Shown here: piece after piece, positions 17,403 to 25,485 of the stretch
Layout of the letters: each line of letters begins with the position of its first letter
Position numbering within the stretch: the first letter of the stretch is position 1
From: Microvirga roseola
GTDB taxonomy: Bacteria > Pseudomonadota > Alphaproteobacteria > Rhizobiales > Beijerinckiaceae
Length of the DNA: 53,517 nt
NCBI RefSeq assembly: GCF_020866965.1
Contig: NZ_JAJATX010000021.1
Location: forward strand, 10,207-63,723
Direction: 5' to 3'
Notes under the pieces: model-generated
Databases searched by the model: none
Seen by the model: the letters and a program-made list of their open reading frames with translations, nothing else
What the model was told of the DNA's origin: nothing
Program-made: the position numbers and the translations under genes

Positions 17403-18203
17403 ATGACAGCCCCATTTTCACCGCACAGCTCGAAGCTTTCCGTTGCCATCGGCGGCCCGATCGCGACGGTCGCCATCGACAACCCCGCCAAGCGCAATGC
17501 GCTGGACCTCGAGATGTGGAAGGCGCTGCCCCCGATCATGGCCGCTCTCGATGGGATGACCGAAGTGCATGTCGTGGTCCTGCGCGGAGCGGGCCAGGAA
17601 TCCTTCGCGTCCGGAGCCGATATCGCGGAGTTCGAGACGGTGCGGGCGAATGCCGAGGGCGGACGGCTCTATGAGGCCGCCAACGAAGCGGCTTTCTTTG
17701 CCGTCGCCCATTGCTCGAAGCCCGTCATTGCCATGATTCGCGGCTTCTGCCTCGGCGGCGGCTTCGGCTTGGCTCTGTCCTGCGACCTGCGGATCGCTTC
17801 GGAGAACGCCACCTTCGGCATCCCGGCGGCCCGGCTCGGGATCGGCTACCCCCCCGGCGCAATGAAGCTCGTCACTGCGGCGGTCGGCGCCCCGGCGGCC
17901 AAGGACCTCTTCTATACCGCCCGGCGCATCGGAGCGCAGGAAGCGCAGCAGATCGGCGTCCTGCAGCGGGTCGTGTCGGACGGGGAACTGGAGGATACGG
18001 TCCTCTCGCTGGCCCAGGCCATCGCGGGGAATGCGCCGCTTACGATCAGGGCTGCGAAAGCCGCTATCGACGAGTCGACCGGCATCGGCAAGCCGGAGGT
18101 GGACCCGGGCGCGCTCGCGGATCTGTGCTTCGACAGCGCCGATGCGGTGGAGGGCCGACGGGCCTTTCTGGAAAAGCGCAGCCCGGTCTTCACCGGCCGC
18201 TGA
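17403..18203 (+). CDS. Enoyl-CoA hydratase/isomerase family protein
   Basis: 266 residues from ATG 17403. Crotonase-fold motifs are visible: IDNPAKRNALDLEMW, the first oxyanion-hole segment QESFASGADIAEF, and the second MIRGFCLGGGFGLALSCDLRIASENATFG. The C-terminal CoA-binding helix region ends in FLEKRSPVFTGR, as is usual. The protein belongs to the broad acyl-CoA superfamily; the exact substrate (hydratase, isomerase or other) cannot be read. It is an isolated gene converging, with 8 bases between, on the methyltransferase gene. Confidence 0.92.
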   Translation: MTAPFSPHSSKLSVAIGGPIATVAIDNPAKRNALDLEMWKALPPIMAALDGMTEVHVVVLRGAGQESFASGADIAEFETVRANAEGGRLYEAANEAAFFAVAHCSKPVIAMIRGFCLGGGFGLALSCDLRIASENATFGIPAARLGIGYPPGAMKLVTAAVGAPAAKDLFYTARRIGAQEAQQIGVLQRVVSDGELEDTVLSLAQAIAGNAPLTIRAAKAAIDESTGIGKPEVDPGALADLCFDSADAVEGRRAFLEKRSPVFTGR

Positions 18204-18211
18204 ATGCTGCA

Positions 18212-18703
18212 CTACGTCTCCCGGCGATAGACGAAATAACGGCCTTCCGGCACGCCGGTTTTGGATGAGATATTCATGCAGGAGGGCATCTCGAAAGCGC
18301 GGTCCGCCAGGAGAAGGCCACCGGGCTGCAGCAGACTGTCAAGCAGGGGCGAGAGGCGCAGGGCCAGGATGCGGTTGGCATCCTCGTCGCCCGTGCCGAT
18401 ATCGGTATGGACAAGGGCGGCCGATCCTTTCCCGAACCGCGCGATGAAGCTCGGCAGCGTGTCGAAGATATCGCCGACGATCAGATAGCCGTCCGGCGGG
18501 ATGCAGTCGGGATGTGCGGCGGGCGAGCGCTCGAAGGCATAGATCTCCCGTCCCGGCAGTCGCGTCCTCAGGTGATCGTAGGTGCGGCCGTTACCGAGGC
18601 CGAGTTCCAGCACGAGTCCCGTGGGGGCAATCACCTCGGTCGCCCAGTTCAGGAGATCACGCTGTGCCGTGAGGCGCCGGATAGCGCTGTCGAGTCGGGT
18701 CAT
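18212..18703 (-). CDS. Class I SAM-dependent methyltransferase
   Basis: 163 residues from ATG 18703, with CAGGAGGATGA directly upstream. The nucleotide-binding motif I is clear (GLVLELGLGNGRTYDHL), followed by the acidic residue after strand 2 (IYAFER) and a DIFDTLPSF segment. The protein is short, close to a minimal Rossmann methyltransferase. An LLLADRAFEMPSC segment and a C-terminal YFVYRRET strand are seen. No substrate can be named. Cytoplasmic; not obviously part of an operon. Confidence 0.85.
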   Translation of the reverse strand: MTRLDSAIRRLTAQRDLLNWATEVIAPTGLVLELGLGNGRTYDHLRTRLPGREIYAFERSPAAHPDCIPPDGYLIVGDIFDTLPSFIARFGKGSAALVHTDIGTGDEDANRILALRLSPLLDSLLQPGGLLLADRAFEMPSCMNISSKTGVPEGRYFVYRRET

Positions 18704-18757
18704 TCATCCTCCTGCCAGCCAAACTGGGAAGCTTGAACTTCAATTCAACGGCTAAGC

Positions 18758-19522
18758 TCATGGCCGGCTTGCAAGGAAGTCGAGCACGCCCTGCTTGTGG
18801 ACCTTGTCGCCGACGGCGAGGTTGTGGTCGCGGCCGGGGATGTCGAGCGCCGTCACATTTGGGAACAGCTTCGCCAGCTCGGGGCCCGATCCGGCGACAT
18901 CGTCATTGGTGCCGACGGCCACCAGCGTCGGCAGCGTGATCGAGGCCACCTCTTCCCTCGTCAGGGCCTGCCGCGTTCCGCGAATGCAGGCGGCGAGCGC
19001 CTTGAGGTCGCTGCCCGTCTGCTCGGCGAAGGCGCGGAACATGCGCTGCATGGGATCTGTGAGGTCATCGAGGGAGCGCGTCTCCATGGCGTCGGCGATG
19101 CCGAGCGGCAAACCGACCCCGTCGACGAGATGGATGCCGAGGCCGCCGAGAATCGCGGAGCGCATCCGCTGGGGCGAGGCCAGCGCCATATGCGCCGTAA
19201 TCCGCGCGCCCATGGAATAGCCCATTACATCCGCCCGCTCGATGCCGAGATGATCGAGAAGGCGACGGGCGTCCTCGGCCATGGTGAAGGAATTGTAGGC
19301 CTCCGGCTCGTAGAGCTTCTCGCTCTCGCCATGCCCGCGATTGTCGAGGGCGATCACCCGATAGCCCGCCCGCGTCAGGGTCTTCACCCAGAGGGTGTTC
19401 ACCCAATTGACCGCGTGATTGGAGGCGAAGCCGTGGATCAGCAGGATCGGGTCGCCCTGCCCCTCGTGGGGCGGGACGTCGATATAGGCGATGCTCACGC
19501 CATTGGAATTGAAGAACCGCAT
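18758..19522 (-). CDS. Alpha/beta hydrolase
   Basis: 254 residues from ATG 19522 (MRFFNSNGVSIAYIDVPP); the frame extends to 19588 but that part lacks family character. Alpha/beta-hydrolase motifs are in order: the oxyanion segment LLIHGFASNHAVNWVNTLW, the nucleophile elbow MGYSMGARI, an acidic residue near VAVGTNDDVAGS and the catalytic histidine in GRDHNLAVGD. It should be a soluble esterase-like enzyme or a C-C hydrolase; substrate unknown. Divergent from the zinc-finger gene across about 150 bases. Confidence 0.92.
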   Translation of the reverse strand: MRFFNSNGVSIAYIDVPPHEGQGDPILLIHGFASNHAVNWVNTLWVKTLTRAGYRVIALDNRGHGESEKLYEPEAYNSFTMAEDARRLLDHLGIERADVMGYSMGARITAHMALASPQRMRSAILGGLGIHLVDGVGLPLGIADAMETRSLDDLTDPMQRMFRAFAEQTGSDLKALAACIRGTRQALTREEVASITLPTLVAVGTNDDVAGSGPELAKLFPNVTALDIPGRDHNLAVGDKVHKQGVLDFLASRP

Positions 19523-19670
19523 GGGACCGGGAATGGAAAGCGAGGATGGATGTCGCGGCAACCTAAGCGCCTGTTTCCGCGGATGCAATCTCGACGGAAT
19601 TTTGCTCTAGGCGCTTGGCCCTTCGGCCATTATGGTGCGCGCGATTTTCCACCGCTTCAGAGCAACGGCA

Positions 19671-19934
19671 ATGGCTGACAAAGGCACTCCCCACTTCCAC
19701 AACGATCCGGGCGTTCCCGTCATTCACGTGGGCTCGAAGGAGTTCATGTGCATCGGGGCGACCCCGCCCTTCGATCACCCCCATGTCTTCATCGACATGG
19801 GCTACGACAACGAGACCATCTGCTCTTATTGCTCGACCCTGTTCCGTTACGACCCAGCTTTGAAGGCCTACGAGGCCCGCCCGGCGGAATGCGTGTGGGA
19901 ACCCGACTTCGCGACCGATCCGGCCTCGCGCTGA
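19671..19934 (+). CDS. Zinc-finger domain protein, NDUFS6-like (zf-CHCC)
   Basis: 87 residues; ATG 19671 (MADKGTPHFHNDPGVPVIHVG) fits the family better than the in-frame ATG at 19632. Zinc ligands are visible in EFMCIG, HPHVFIDMG and ICSYCSTLFRYD, the CHCC pattern found in the mitochondrial complex I accessory subunit NDUFS6. In alphaproteobacteria this small protein associates with complex I (established for Paracoccus). It is followed, with one base between, by the FAD monooxygenase gene, which starts at GTG 19936. Confidence 0.9.
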   Translation: MADKGTPHFHNDPGVPVIHVGSKEFMCIGATPPFDHPHVFIDMGYDNETICSYCSTLFRYDPALKAYEARPAECVWEPDFATDPASR

Positions 19935-19935
19935 G

Positions 19936-21123
19936 GTGCCAAGCCTTTCCATCGCCATCGTTGGAGCCGGGATCGCCGGTCTGACGGCGGCCCTGACCCT
20001 CGCCCGCAAGGGCCATGCGGTCACGCTGATCGAACGGCGGACCGGCTTCAGCGAAGTCGGCGCGGGACTCCAGCTTTCTCCCAATGCCAGTCGAATCCTG
20101 ATCGGCCTAGGTCTCGGACCAGCCCTGCGCCGGGTTGTGACGGAGCCCAAGCGCGTCGTGGTGCGCGGCATCTCATCGGGCCGCGCGATCGGGCAGGTTG
20201 CGCTCGGCTCCTTCATGCAGGAACGGTTCGGGGCGCCCTACTGGGTCGTGCACAGGGCCGATCTGCAGACGATCCTTCTCGACGCCGTTCGCTCCGAAGC
20301 CTCGATCCGCCTCGTGATCGGCCGGACGGTCGAGGAGGTTCGCAGCGCGCCGAACCATGCAGCCCTCGCATGGGTCTCGGCCGGCGGCGCGCGCGAAAAT
20401 TTCAGCGCCGATGCGGTTATCGGCGCGGATGGCGTCTGGTCCAAGGTCAGACGCTCCCTCGGCGACACGGCTCCCCTGACCTTCGGCGGCTCTATCGCCT
20501 GGCGCGCGACCCTTGAGCGCAGCGCAGCACCGCCCGAGCTCTCCGGCGACGAAACCGGCCTCTGGCTCGGTCCTCAGGGCCACGTCGTGCATTATCCCAT
20601 CGCGGGAGGCCGGCTGGTCAATGTGGTGGCGATGGAAGCCAGCACCGAGCCGGTGGAGGGATGGGCTGCGCCGGGCCGGACCGAGGATCTGCTGGCCCGC
20701 TACGGCTCCGCAGCCCCGGCCCTGCGCGCGCTTCTCTCGACCCCGCAGGAATGGCTGCGCTGGTCCCTCTTCAACCATCCGGTCCAGCGCCTCGCTCAGG
20801 GCCGGGTCGCTCTCCTCGGCGATGCCGCCCATCCGGTCCTCCCGTTCCTGGCGCAGGGCGCGGCCATGGCCGTCGAGGAATCCGCCACCCTCGGCGCTAT
20901 CCTAAGCGGGGATAGCCAGGCCGTGCCGCAAGCGCTCAGGGCTTACGAACAGCAGCGCCTGCCGCGGGCCCAACGTGTCCAGAACGAAGCCCGCCGGAAC
21001 GGGCGCATCTACCACGCGGGTTCCCTCATCGGTTTCGGGCGCAATCAGGTCATGCGCCATCTGGGTCCGGAGGGCATGACGAAGCGCTACGACTGGCTCT
21101 ACGGCTTCCGCACGCCCGAATGA
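19936..21123 (+). CDS. FAD-dependent monooxygenase (salicylate hydroxylase/UbiH-like)
   Basis: 395 residues from GTG 19936, one base after the upstream stop, so probably coupled to it. The N-terminal Rossmann motif is GAGIAGLTAALTLARKGHAV with an acidic residue following (TLIERR). The NAD(P)H/FAD motif region DAVIGADGVWSKVR and the second FAD motif GDAAHPVLPFLAQGAAMAVEE are intact. This is the group A flavoprotein hydroxylase fold. In alphaproteobacteria such genes are often annotated as salicylate hydroxylase-like; ubiquinone hydroxylation is an alternative given the complex I-related neighbour (inference). Confidence 0.92.
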   Translation: MPSLSIAIVGAGIAGLTAALTLARKGHAVTLIERRTGFSEVGAGLQLSPNASRILIGLGLGPALRRVVTEPKRVVVRGISSGRAIGQVALGSFMQERFGAPYWVVHRADLQTILLDAVRSEASIRLVIGRTVEEVRSAPNHAALAWVSAGGARENFSADAVIGADGVWSKVRRSLGDTAPLTFGGSIAWRATLERSAAPPELSGDETGLWLGPQGHVVHYPIAGGRLVNVVAMEASTEPVEGWAAPGRTEDLLARYGSAAPALRALLSTPQEWLRWSLFNHPVQRLAQGRVALLGDAAHPVLPFLAQGAAMAVEESATLGAILSGDSQAVPQALRAYEQQRLPRAQRVQNEARRNGRIYHAGSLIGFGRNQVMRHLGPEGMTKRYDWLYGFRTPE

Positions 21124-21177
21124 GGGCTCCCCTCCCCCTTGCGCTTGGCACCTGAGCCCGATAACCGTCATGGCGAT

Positions 21178-21263
21178 GCGGACGTGGCGAAATTGGTAGA
21201 CGCAAGGGACTTAAAATCCCTCGGGCCTAGCCCGTGCGGGTTCGACCCCCGCCGTCCGCACCA
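21178..21263 (+). tRNA. tRNA-Leu (anticodon UAA)
   Basis: An 86-base class II tRNA including an encoded CCA (21261-21263). The acceptor arms GCGGACG (21178-21184) and CGTCCGC (21253-21259) pair perfectly. The anticodon loop CTTAAAA puts TAA at 21212-21214. The T arm shows GGGTTCGACCCCC. A long variable arm (CTCGGGCCTAGCCCGT region) confirms a leucine type. It reads UUA and, by wobble, UUG codons. Confidence 0.97.
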
Positions 21264-21343
21264 CCGACGGAACCCAGCCGAGGGCGGTTCACGCCCCAGG
21301 GCTCTTAGTCTCCCCCAGGACCCGATTTCCTCTGGCAGGCCTG

Positions 21344-21697
21344 TCAATGCAGGCGGGGCTGCCGCATGAGCGCCGTCAGGACGAGTTCTACGGCGGCTCC
21401 AAGCTCGTCTTCGTCGAATTCGTAGCAGCCGCAGAAGTTGAGCACTTCGCCCGTCGCGTGGGAGTGAATCTCGACCCAGAACGGTGGAAAAGTGGGCAGG
21501 TCGAAATCCTGGGGAAGCTCGGTCAGCCGCACCTCTAGGTTTCCGCTGCGCATGATGGTGATGGTGCGAGAGCCGCAATCCTGGTCCGGTGCGAAGACAA
21601 GTCGGACATAGGCTCGGATGATCTGCCCCTCGATCCAGTCGCGGCAGAGGACGGTTCGCGACACGGCATGGCCGGGCCTCGCACGGGACTGAGACAT
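21344..21697 (-). CDS. Hypothetical protein
   Basis: 117 residues. ATG 21697 is chosen because GGAGA lies six bases before it; an ATG four codons earlier (21709) has no such site. The protein is not recognised. It is soluble and acidic in its second half (CGCYEFDEDELGAAVELVL), with a beta-rich middle (GSRTITIMRSGNLEVRLTELP) and no signal peptide. Its coding character is supported by codon use, a clean ribosome-binding site and length. It stands alone beside tRNA-Leu, in the opposite orientation. Confidence 0.65.
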   Translation of the reverse strand: MSQSRARPGHAVSRTVLCRDWIEGQIIRAYVRLVFAPDQDCGSRTITIMRSGNLEVRLTELPQDFDLPTFPPFWVEIHSHATGEVLNFCGCYEFDEDELGAAVELVLTALMRQPRLH

Positions 21698-22203
21698 CGT
21701 ATTCTCCATGATCCGAAATGCGCCTCAGGATCCCGGGCAATGTCAGCGGGAACTTCGGAGGGCGGCGGTCTGAGCCGTGACGCAATCAACATCTTTCTTA
21801 TATATCGCGATAATGTCGTACCCAGTATAAATCGTTAGCCATAACATCGCGTGCGATGCAATTGCGCTATGAAACGGCTCAGCGCAGGCATGCCCTCGAG
21901 GAGCGACGCCCAAGTGAGCGAGAGTTCAAGCCACCGTTAGAGGGGCTCGATATTCCCCGGACTATTCGGAGGAACCGCGATTCTCAGGACCTTCGGTACA
22001 TGCGGGGCGGACTGACAGACGAGGCCGCGATCCCAAATACCGATGGGAAAGTCTGGCATGAGACGGTCTGCGCGACTGGCCGGATCTTCGGAGATCTTGG
22101 TGCCGACAAAGGCGCAACTGAGAGCCCGCAAGTGTCCTGATGCGGACGTGCAGGGGCGAGTGACAGCACCACTCCCGCCCTCCCCTGGCCTACGTATCTC
22201 AAC
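21698..22203. other. Intergenic stretch without a convincing gene
   Basis: About 500 bases. A 94-codon open frame at 21856-22140 (+) lacks a ribosome-binding site and a recognisable protein pattern, so it is not called. An AT-rich patch lies at 21785-21840 with a perfect 10-base palindrome (TATCGCGATA, 21803-21812) that could be an operator. Nothing else is seen. Confidence 0.5.
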
Positions 22204-22320
22204 TCACGGGAGCATCAATGCGGATGCCAGCACGCTCGCTGCAAAAGCCGACAGCGTGAAGAACGGGCCAAGCACGATGACCGACAGAAGCAGGGCAAGG
22301 ATGTGTCTCAAGCTGTTCAT
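22204..22320 (-). CDS. Small membrane protein, 38 residues
   Basis: 38 residues from ATG 22320, preceded by a strong GCGAAAGGAGACCGACC site. The protein is MNSLRHILALLLSVIVLG followed by a second hydrophobic stretch ending in SALMLP. It is either one long hairpin or a single helix with a cleavable-looking start (TLSAFAASV). It is not recognised as any named family. It is one of six sub-60-residue hydrophobic proteins in this region, each with its own good ribosome-binding site, which argues they are real. Confidence 0.6.
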   Translation of the reverse strand: MNSLRHILALLLSVIVLGPFFTLSAFAASVLASALMLP

Positions 22321-22510
22321 GGTCGGTCTCCTTTCGCTTCGGAGCCGACAGCCTAGGGCCGAGAGTGTTAACCAGTCGCTAACCTTGGCCATAAGGCCAC
22401 TTGCCGATGGGAAGGCGCCTTCCGTGCGGGAACGCACCGCCGACGTTACGTAATGGGCCCATTCTCGTCAGGTCGTTATCGCTCAACCCTGCTTTGGAGG
22501 GGGTTAGACA

Positions 22511-22651
22511 ATGACCAGCAAAGCCTCACGAGCCTTATCCCGCCGGAAGAGGCCTAACCTCGAGCGGCGTCATCCGCCCGTCCCCGTCTATCTGGCCGGG
22601 ACCGTGGTGGTGATGAATGTCTGCGCGACCGTGCTGTCGCTGATGACATGA
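22511..22651 (+). CDS. Small membrane protein, 46 residues (paralogue of the one at 28.5 kb)
   Basis: 46 residues from ATG 22511 with GGAGGGGGTT upstream. A basic N-terminal half (about 20 residues, rich in Arg and Lys) precedes one transmembrane helix, VPVYLAGTVVVMNVCATVLS, and the protein ends LMT. The helix matches the C-terminus of the 48-residue protein at 28524 (VPALIGTLAVANVTSVFLAL, ending MQ): both share V-x-x-L/I-x-G-T-x-x-V-x-N-V and an L-M end. The positive-inside rule puts the N-terminus in the cytoplasm. Function unknown. Confidence 0.62.
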   Translation: MTSKASRALSRRKRPNLERRHPPVPVYLAGTVVVMNVCATVLSLMT

Positions 22652-22667
22652 TCGACGGGAGGCTCCG

Positions 22668-22964
22668 ATGGAATGCATGAGGCTGACATTCGCTGCCGTA
22701 TCCCTCATCGGCATGGGATCTGTGGCACTGGCCCAGAACAACCCTCTCACTCTCCGGATGTCCTGTTATGGGGCCAGAGAACTCGTCGGCTCCCAGGGCT
22801 CGATTGTTCTCAGTACGAGCCCGACCACTTACGACCGCTACGTCGCGGCAGGAGGGCAGTGCTCCTTGGGTGAGGCCATAGAACCGGCCTGGGTTCCAAC
22901 GGCCGATACTCCCCAATGCCCGATCGGTTATCGCTGCGTGACACGTACTAGGCCTTCGCGATGA
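22668..22964 (+). CDS. Small exported cysteine-containing protein
   Basis: 98 residues from ATG 22668 (GGGAGG upstream); a second ATG three codons on is possible. A signal peptide ends near VALAQ (residue 23). The mature part has four cysteines and the block YDRYVAAGGQCSL followed by AWVPTADTPQCPIGYRC. The same block recurs in the protein encoded at 29277-29570, so the two are paralogues. This family is common in Hyphomicrobiales without known function; the four conserved Cys suggest two disulfides in the periplasm. It lies 16 bases after the 46-residue membrane protein, probably in one transcript. Confidence 0.75.
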   Translation: MECMRLTFAAVSLIGMGSVALAQNNPLTLRMSCYGARELVGSQGSIVLSTSPTTYDRYVAAGGQCSLGEAIEPAWVPTADTPQCPIGYRCVTRTRPSR

Positions 22965-23091
22965 TGCGGTTGGCCGCTCCCGTGCCGCCTCGTCCACGGC
23001 CACCTTGCCTGCGTCGATCAAGGGTGCTCCAGGCGATGTGCCTTGCATCTTCGCAACCCTGGAATCAGCATCAATTTTCCTCGTGGAGTTC

Positions 23092-24102
23092 CTACCCCAA
23101 GGGTGCATCGACCGTGCAGACGACACCGGTCTCGGCGAAGGCAACTTTCACCTTTCCATCGAGATCCTGGGCGAGGCTGCGCTCGATGAGCCGGGTTCCG
23201 AAGCCGCGGCTGGAGGGCGTTTTCACGGGCGGGCCGTCCTTCTCCTCCCATTGCAGGTTGAAGCGCCGCTCTCCCGCTGAGCCGCTCACCGACCACGTCA
23301 GGTGAACTCGGCCATGAGAGCAGGAAAGGGCCCCGTACTTGACGGCATTGGTCGCCAGTTCCTGCAGGGCCATCGCGATGGCAAGCGCCGTACCGGGCAA
23401 GAGCCGAACCTCGGGCCCGCAAAAGTGAAACCGGCTCTCGTCACCCCCTGCGAAGGGCTCAATGGCCTGCGCGACAATGTCATGGGGCCTCGCGCCCTCC
23501 CAATGTTCGCGTGTGAGAACATCATGGGCGCGGGCGAGCGCCTTCAGGCGCTGCTCGATGGCAGCCTGGGCCTCCCGGGTCGAAGCCTTACTACGCAGGG
23601 TCTGAGACACGATAGCCTGCACGGTCGTCAGAGTGTTCTTCACGCGATGGTTCAGCTCGTTCGTCAGCAACCGCTGACGCTCCTCACCACGCTTGCGCTC
23701 GGTGATGTCCACCGCGATCAGCACTGCGCCGATCATTTCGCCGTTCCACATCACGGGAGCGTTCGAGCACGCGACGTGAATGGGCGTTCCTTCCCGGTGG
23801 AAGAACACGTCCTCGTGCTTGTCCAGGATCTTGCGCGCCTTGAAGACCTGTCCGAGGGGACATTCCGACATCGGGAAAGGCCGTCCATCAGGATAGTGGT
23901 GATGCACGATGTCGTGGAGAACCTTGCCAAGCAGCTCTTCCCGCGGCCAGCCGAAGGTACGCTCCGCGGCAGGATTGGCAAAGACCGTGCGCCCTCTCGT
24001 ATCCATCACGAAAATGGAGTCGGCGGCATTCTCGACAATGAGTTGCGCGAGATCGACGGGACGGGAATCCCCGCCGCTCCCCAGAGGCAGCAAGATCGGC
24101 AT
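23092..24102 (-). CDS. PAS domain sensor histidine kinase, HWE/HisKA_2 type
   Basis: 336 residues from ATG 24102. A PAS domain spans about residues 20-135 (LIVENAADSIFVMDTRGRTVFANPAAERTFGW to VDITERKR). The phospho-acceptor helix follows with NHRVKNTLTTVQAIVSQTL (His152), the HWE-defining Arg/His and Trp-Glu elements (EHWEGA), and the N box ELATNAVKYGAL. The G-box region is compact (RGFGTRLIERSLAQDL). No membrane segment is seen, so the sensor is cytoplasmic. HWE/HisKA_2 kinases commonly feed the PhyR-NepR-EcfG general stress response; two NepR-like genes lie within 2.6 kb. The decayed kinase at 40.5 kb is a close paralogue. Confidence 0.92.
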   Translation of the reverse strand: MPILLPLGSGGDSRPVDLAQLIVENAADSIFVMDTRGRTVFANPAAERTFGWPREELLGKVLHDIVHHHYPDGRPFPMSECPLGQVFKARKILDKHEDVFFHREGTPIHVACSNAPVMWNGEMIGAVLIAVDITERKRGEERQRLLTNELNHRVKNTLTTVQAIVSQTLRSKASTREAQAAIEQRLKALARAHDVLTREHWEGARPHDIVAQAIEPFAGGDESRFHFCGPEVRLLPGTALAIAMALQELATNAVKYGALSCSHGRVHLTWSVSGSAGERRFNLQWEEKDGPPVKTPSSRGFGTRLIERSLAQDLDGKVKVAFAETGVVCTVDAPLG

Positions 24103-24322
24103 GGCTGTTCATCCTTCGAGGAAAAGCGCGGCTTTGTCCAGAGCGCCGGAGCCTTGCGTACACCGAGGGACCTACCCAGCAGAACGCTCCTTTCGTGCCC
24201 TGCCGCACGCCCGACCTGTTCTCGCCGGCTAAATGTTTGTTGGAGAGCCACAGACGGAAAGCCCGTCTTAACCTGTTCTCGGCAACCTTATGGAATGTAA
24301 GAGTAAGCGTTAGGAGGCAGAG

Positions 24323-24538
24323 ATGCCCAGAAAGTCTCAGCCGAAGAATAACCCTGCGCCCACACCCCGCGAGAGCGCATGGAGCATCGCAAGCAATGGG
24401 ATGACGGCCTCGGGGCGCACGGACCTCCTGAAGGAGCTCGGCTTCCGGATGAGAAAGGAATACCAGGAGTTGCTCGAGGAACCCCTGCCCGGAGACCTCA
24501 AACGTCTCGCCGGCAAGCTGAAGAAGCGCGGCCGGTAA
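24323..24538 (+). CDS. NepR-like anti-sigma factor (first copy)
   Basis: 71 residues from ATG 24323, with TTAGGAGGCAGAG upstream. The C-terminal half matches NepR: GFRMRKEYQELLEEPLPGDLKRLAGKL corresponds to the two-helix segment (LRxxYxxxxxEPxPxxLxxLLxxL). NepR binds sigma-EcfG until phosphorylated PhyR titrates it away. The N-terminal part is Pro/basic and carries a WSIASNGMT motif (residues 20-28) that also occurs in the second copy at 26.6 kb but is not part of canonical NepR as I know it. Divergent from the HWE kinase across 220 bases. No ecfG or phyR is adjacent, so it is an accessory NepR paralogue. Confidence 0.72.
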   Translation: MPRKSQPKNNPAPTPRESAWSIASNGMTASGRTDLLKELGFRMRKEYQELLEEPLPGDLKRLAGKLKKRGR

Positions 24539-24542
24539 CCCT

Positions 24543-24659
24543 TTAAGGAAAGATCAGGGTCGCGGCGATCCTGCTCGCCATGAAGGCCATCAGAACAAGA
24601 AGCGGCGAGACCATCGCGGCTGCTGCAAGCAGAAAAAGCGGAAGGCTGAGACCACGCAT
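24543..24659 (-). CDS. Small membrane protein, 38 residues
   Basis: 38 residues from ATG 24659, with TCAGGAGCGATTC upstream. It is almost entirely hydrophobic: MRGLSLPLFLLAAAAMV, then SPLLVLMAFMASRIAATLIFP. One or two membrane passes are possible. Not recognised. The stop lies 4 bases beyond the NepR-like gene on the other strand, so the two converge tightly. Confidence 0.58.
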   Translation of the reverse strand: MRGLSLPLFLLAAAAMVSPLLVLMAFMASRIAATLIFP

Positions 24660-24920
24660 GAATCGCTCCTGACCGTCAGGTCCGAGCCTATGACCGACCT
24701 TGGCCATACCGTGTCATAAACGGGGCAATCTCGGTCCGGACCGGAACGGGATCGCAGATCTGCCAGTCCATAGGGCCCGAAGGCTCCCCGTCAATTCTCC
24801 GCCAGAGGTACTCACCGCGGGCGAGTCGCCGTACCCCGTAAGGGCGAACGGGATCTGTTCTCGTCAACGAATGGTAAGGCTATGTTCCCTCAACGGGATT
24901 ACCAAGAAGCCGGAGGGATC

Positions 24921-25217
24921 ATGGGGGGCCATCATGATAGCGCGATCCGCGTGGCTCGAAAGAGCGCCTGCGGGGCAGGAATTCTGTCCGATATCGATCT
25001 GAAAATCCTCTGGGTCTCCCGTACGCTCACCACCATCGATCTGCAGTACGAGCCGAAGCTCGTGAAGCTGGAGAAAAGCTCCGTTCACAGCGACCTGAAG
25101 AAGCCTGTGAAGGAGGCGCTGATTTCGGCATACCGAGAGAAGCGCAGGCCTTACGAGAGACTGCTCCAGGAATTGCGGAGCCAGCAACGACAGTCCCTCG
25201 CATCCCGGACCCTGTAG
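24921..25217 (+). CDS. Hypothetical protein, small soluble
   Basis: 98 residues from ATG 24921 with CCGGAGGGATC upstream; a GTG/ATG further up has no such site. The chain has a beta-like centre (ILWVSRTLTTIDLQYEPKLVKLE) and a highly charged helical end (YREKRRPYERLLQELRSQQRQ). No known domain was recognised, and no signal peptide or membrane segment is present. Its neighbours are small stress-type genes. A perfect ribosome-binding site and regular codon use support it as a gene. Confidence 0.65.
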   Translation: MGGHHDSAIRVARKSACGAGILSDIDLKILWVSRTLTTIDLQYEPKLVKLEKSSVHSDLKKPVKEALISAYREKRRPYERLLQELRSQQRQSLASRTL

Positions 25218-25485
25218 CGAACCGCCGAAACAAAAGAGGCTCCCGCGAAGGGAACCTCAGGTGCCAGGGAGGAAAGGGCTATCAGCCCAACGACAGTCTC
25301 CGCCGCCCTTCCAAGACCGTCAATTCAACAAGTCTTTCCATCCATTAAGAGACAAGCGTCCTACGGCTCTGCGCCAAGTCCCGCATGCGAACCGCAATGA
25401 GATGCATAGCGGAAACTAAGGATTAGCAGCGAGCCGGAGCGCTTGCCGGGTCATGTAGAGCCGACTTAGCTTCCGATTCCAGCGG

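Noticed and set aside
21856..22140. 94-codon plus-strand frame after the tRNA region
   Set aside because: No ribosome-binding site, no recognised pattern and mixed codon use.
21178..22203. tRNA-Leu as the attachment site of a genomic island covering the small-gene region
   Set aside because: No integrase gene and no direct repeat of the tRNA 3' end was found further along the window. The accessory nature of the region is not enough.
22425..22460. GGAAC...CGTT near 22430 as an EcfG promoter for the 46-residue protein
   Set aside because: The spacing is only 10 bases, which does not fit the 16-17 base requirement.
22554..23144. 196-codon minus-strand frame over the small exported protein gene
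   Set aside because: No start signal and no protein pattern; the plus-strand gene has a signal peptide and a paralogue.
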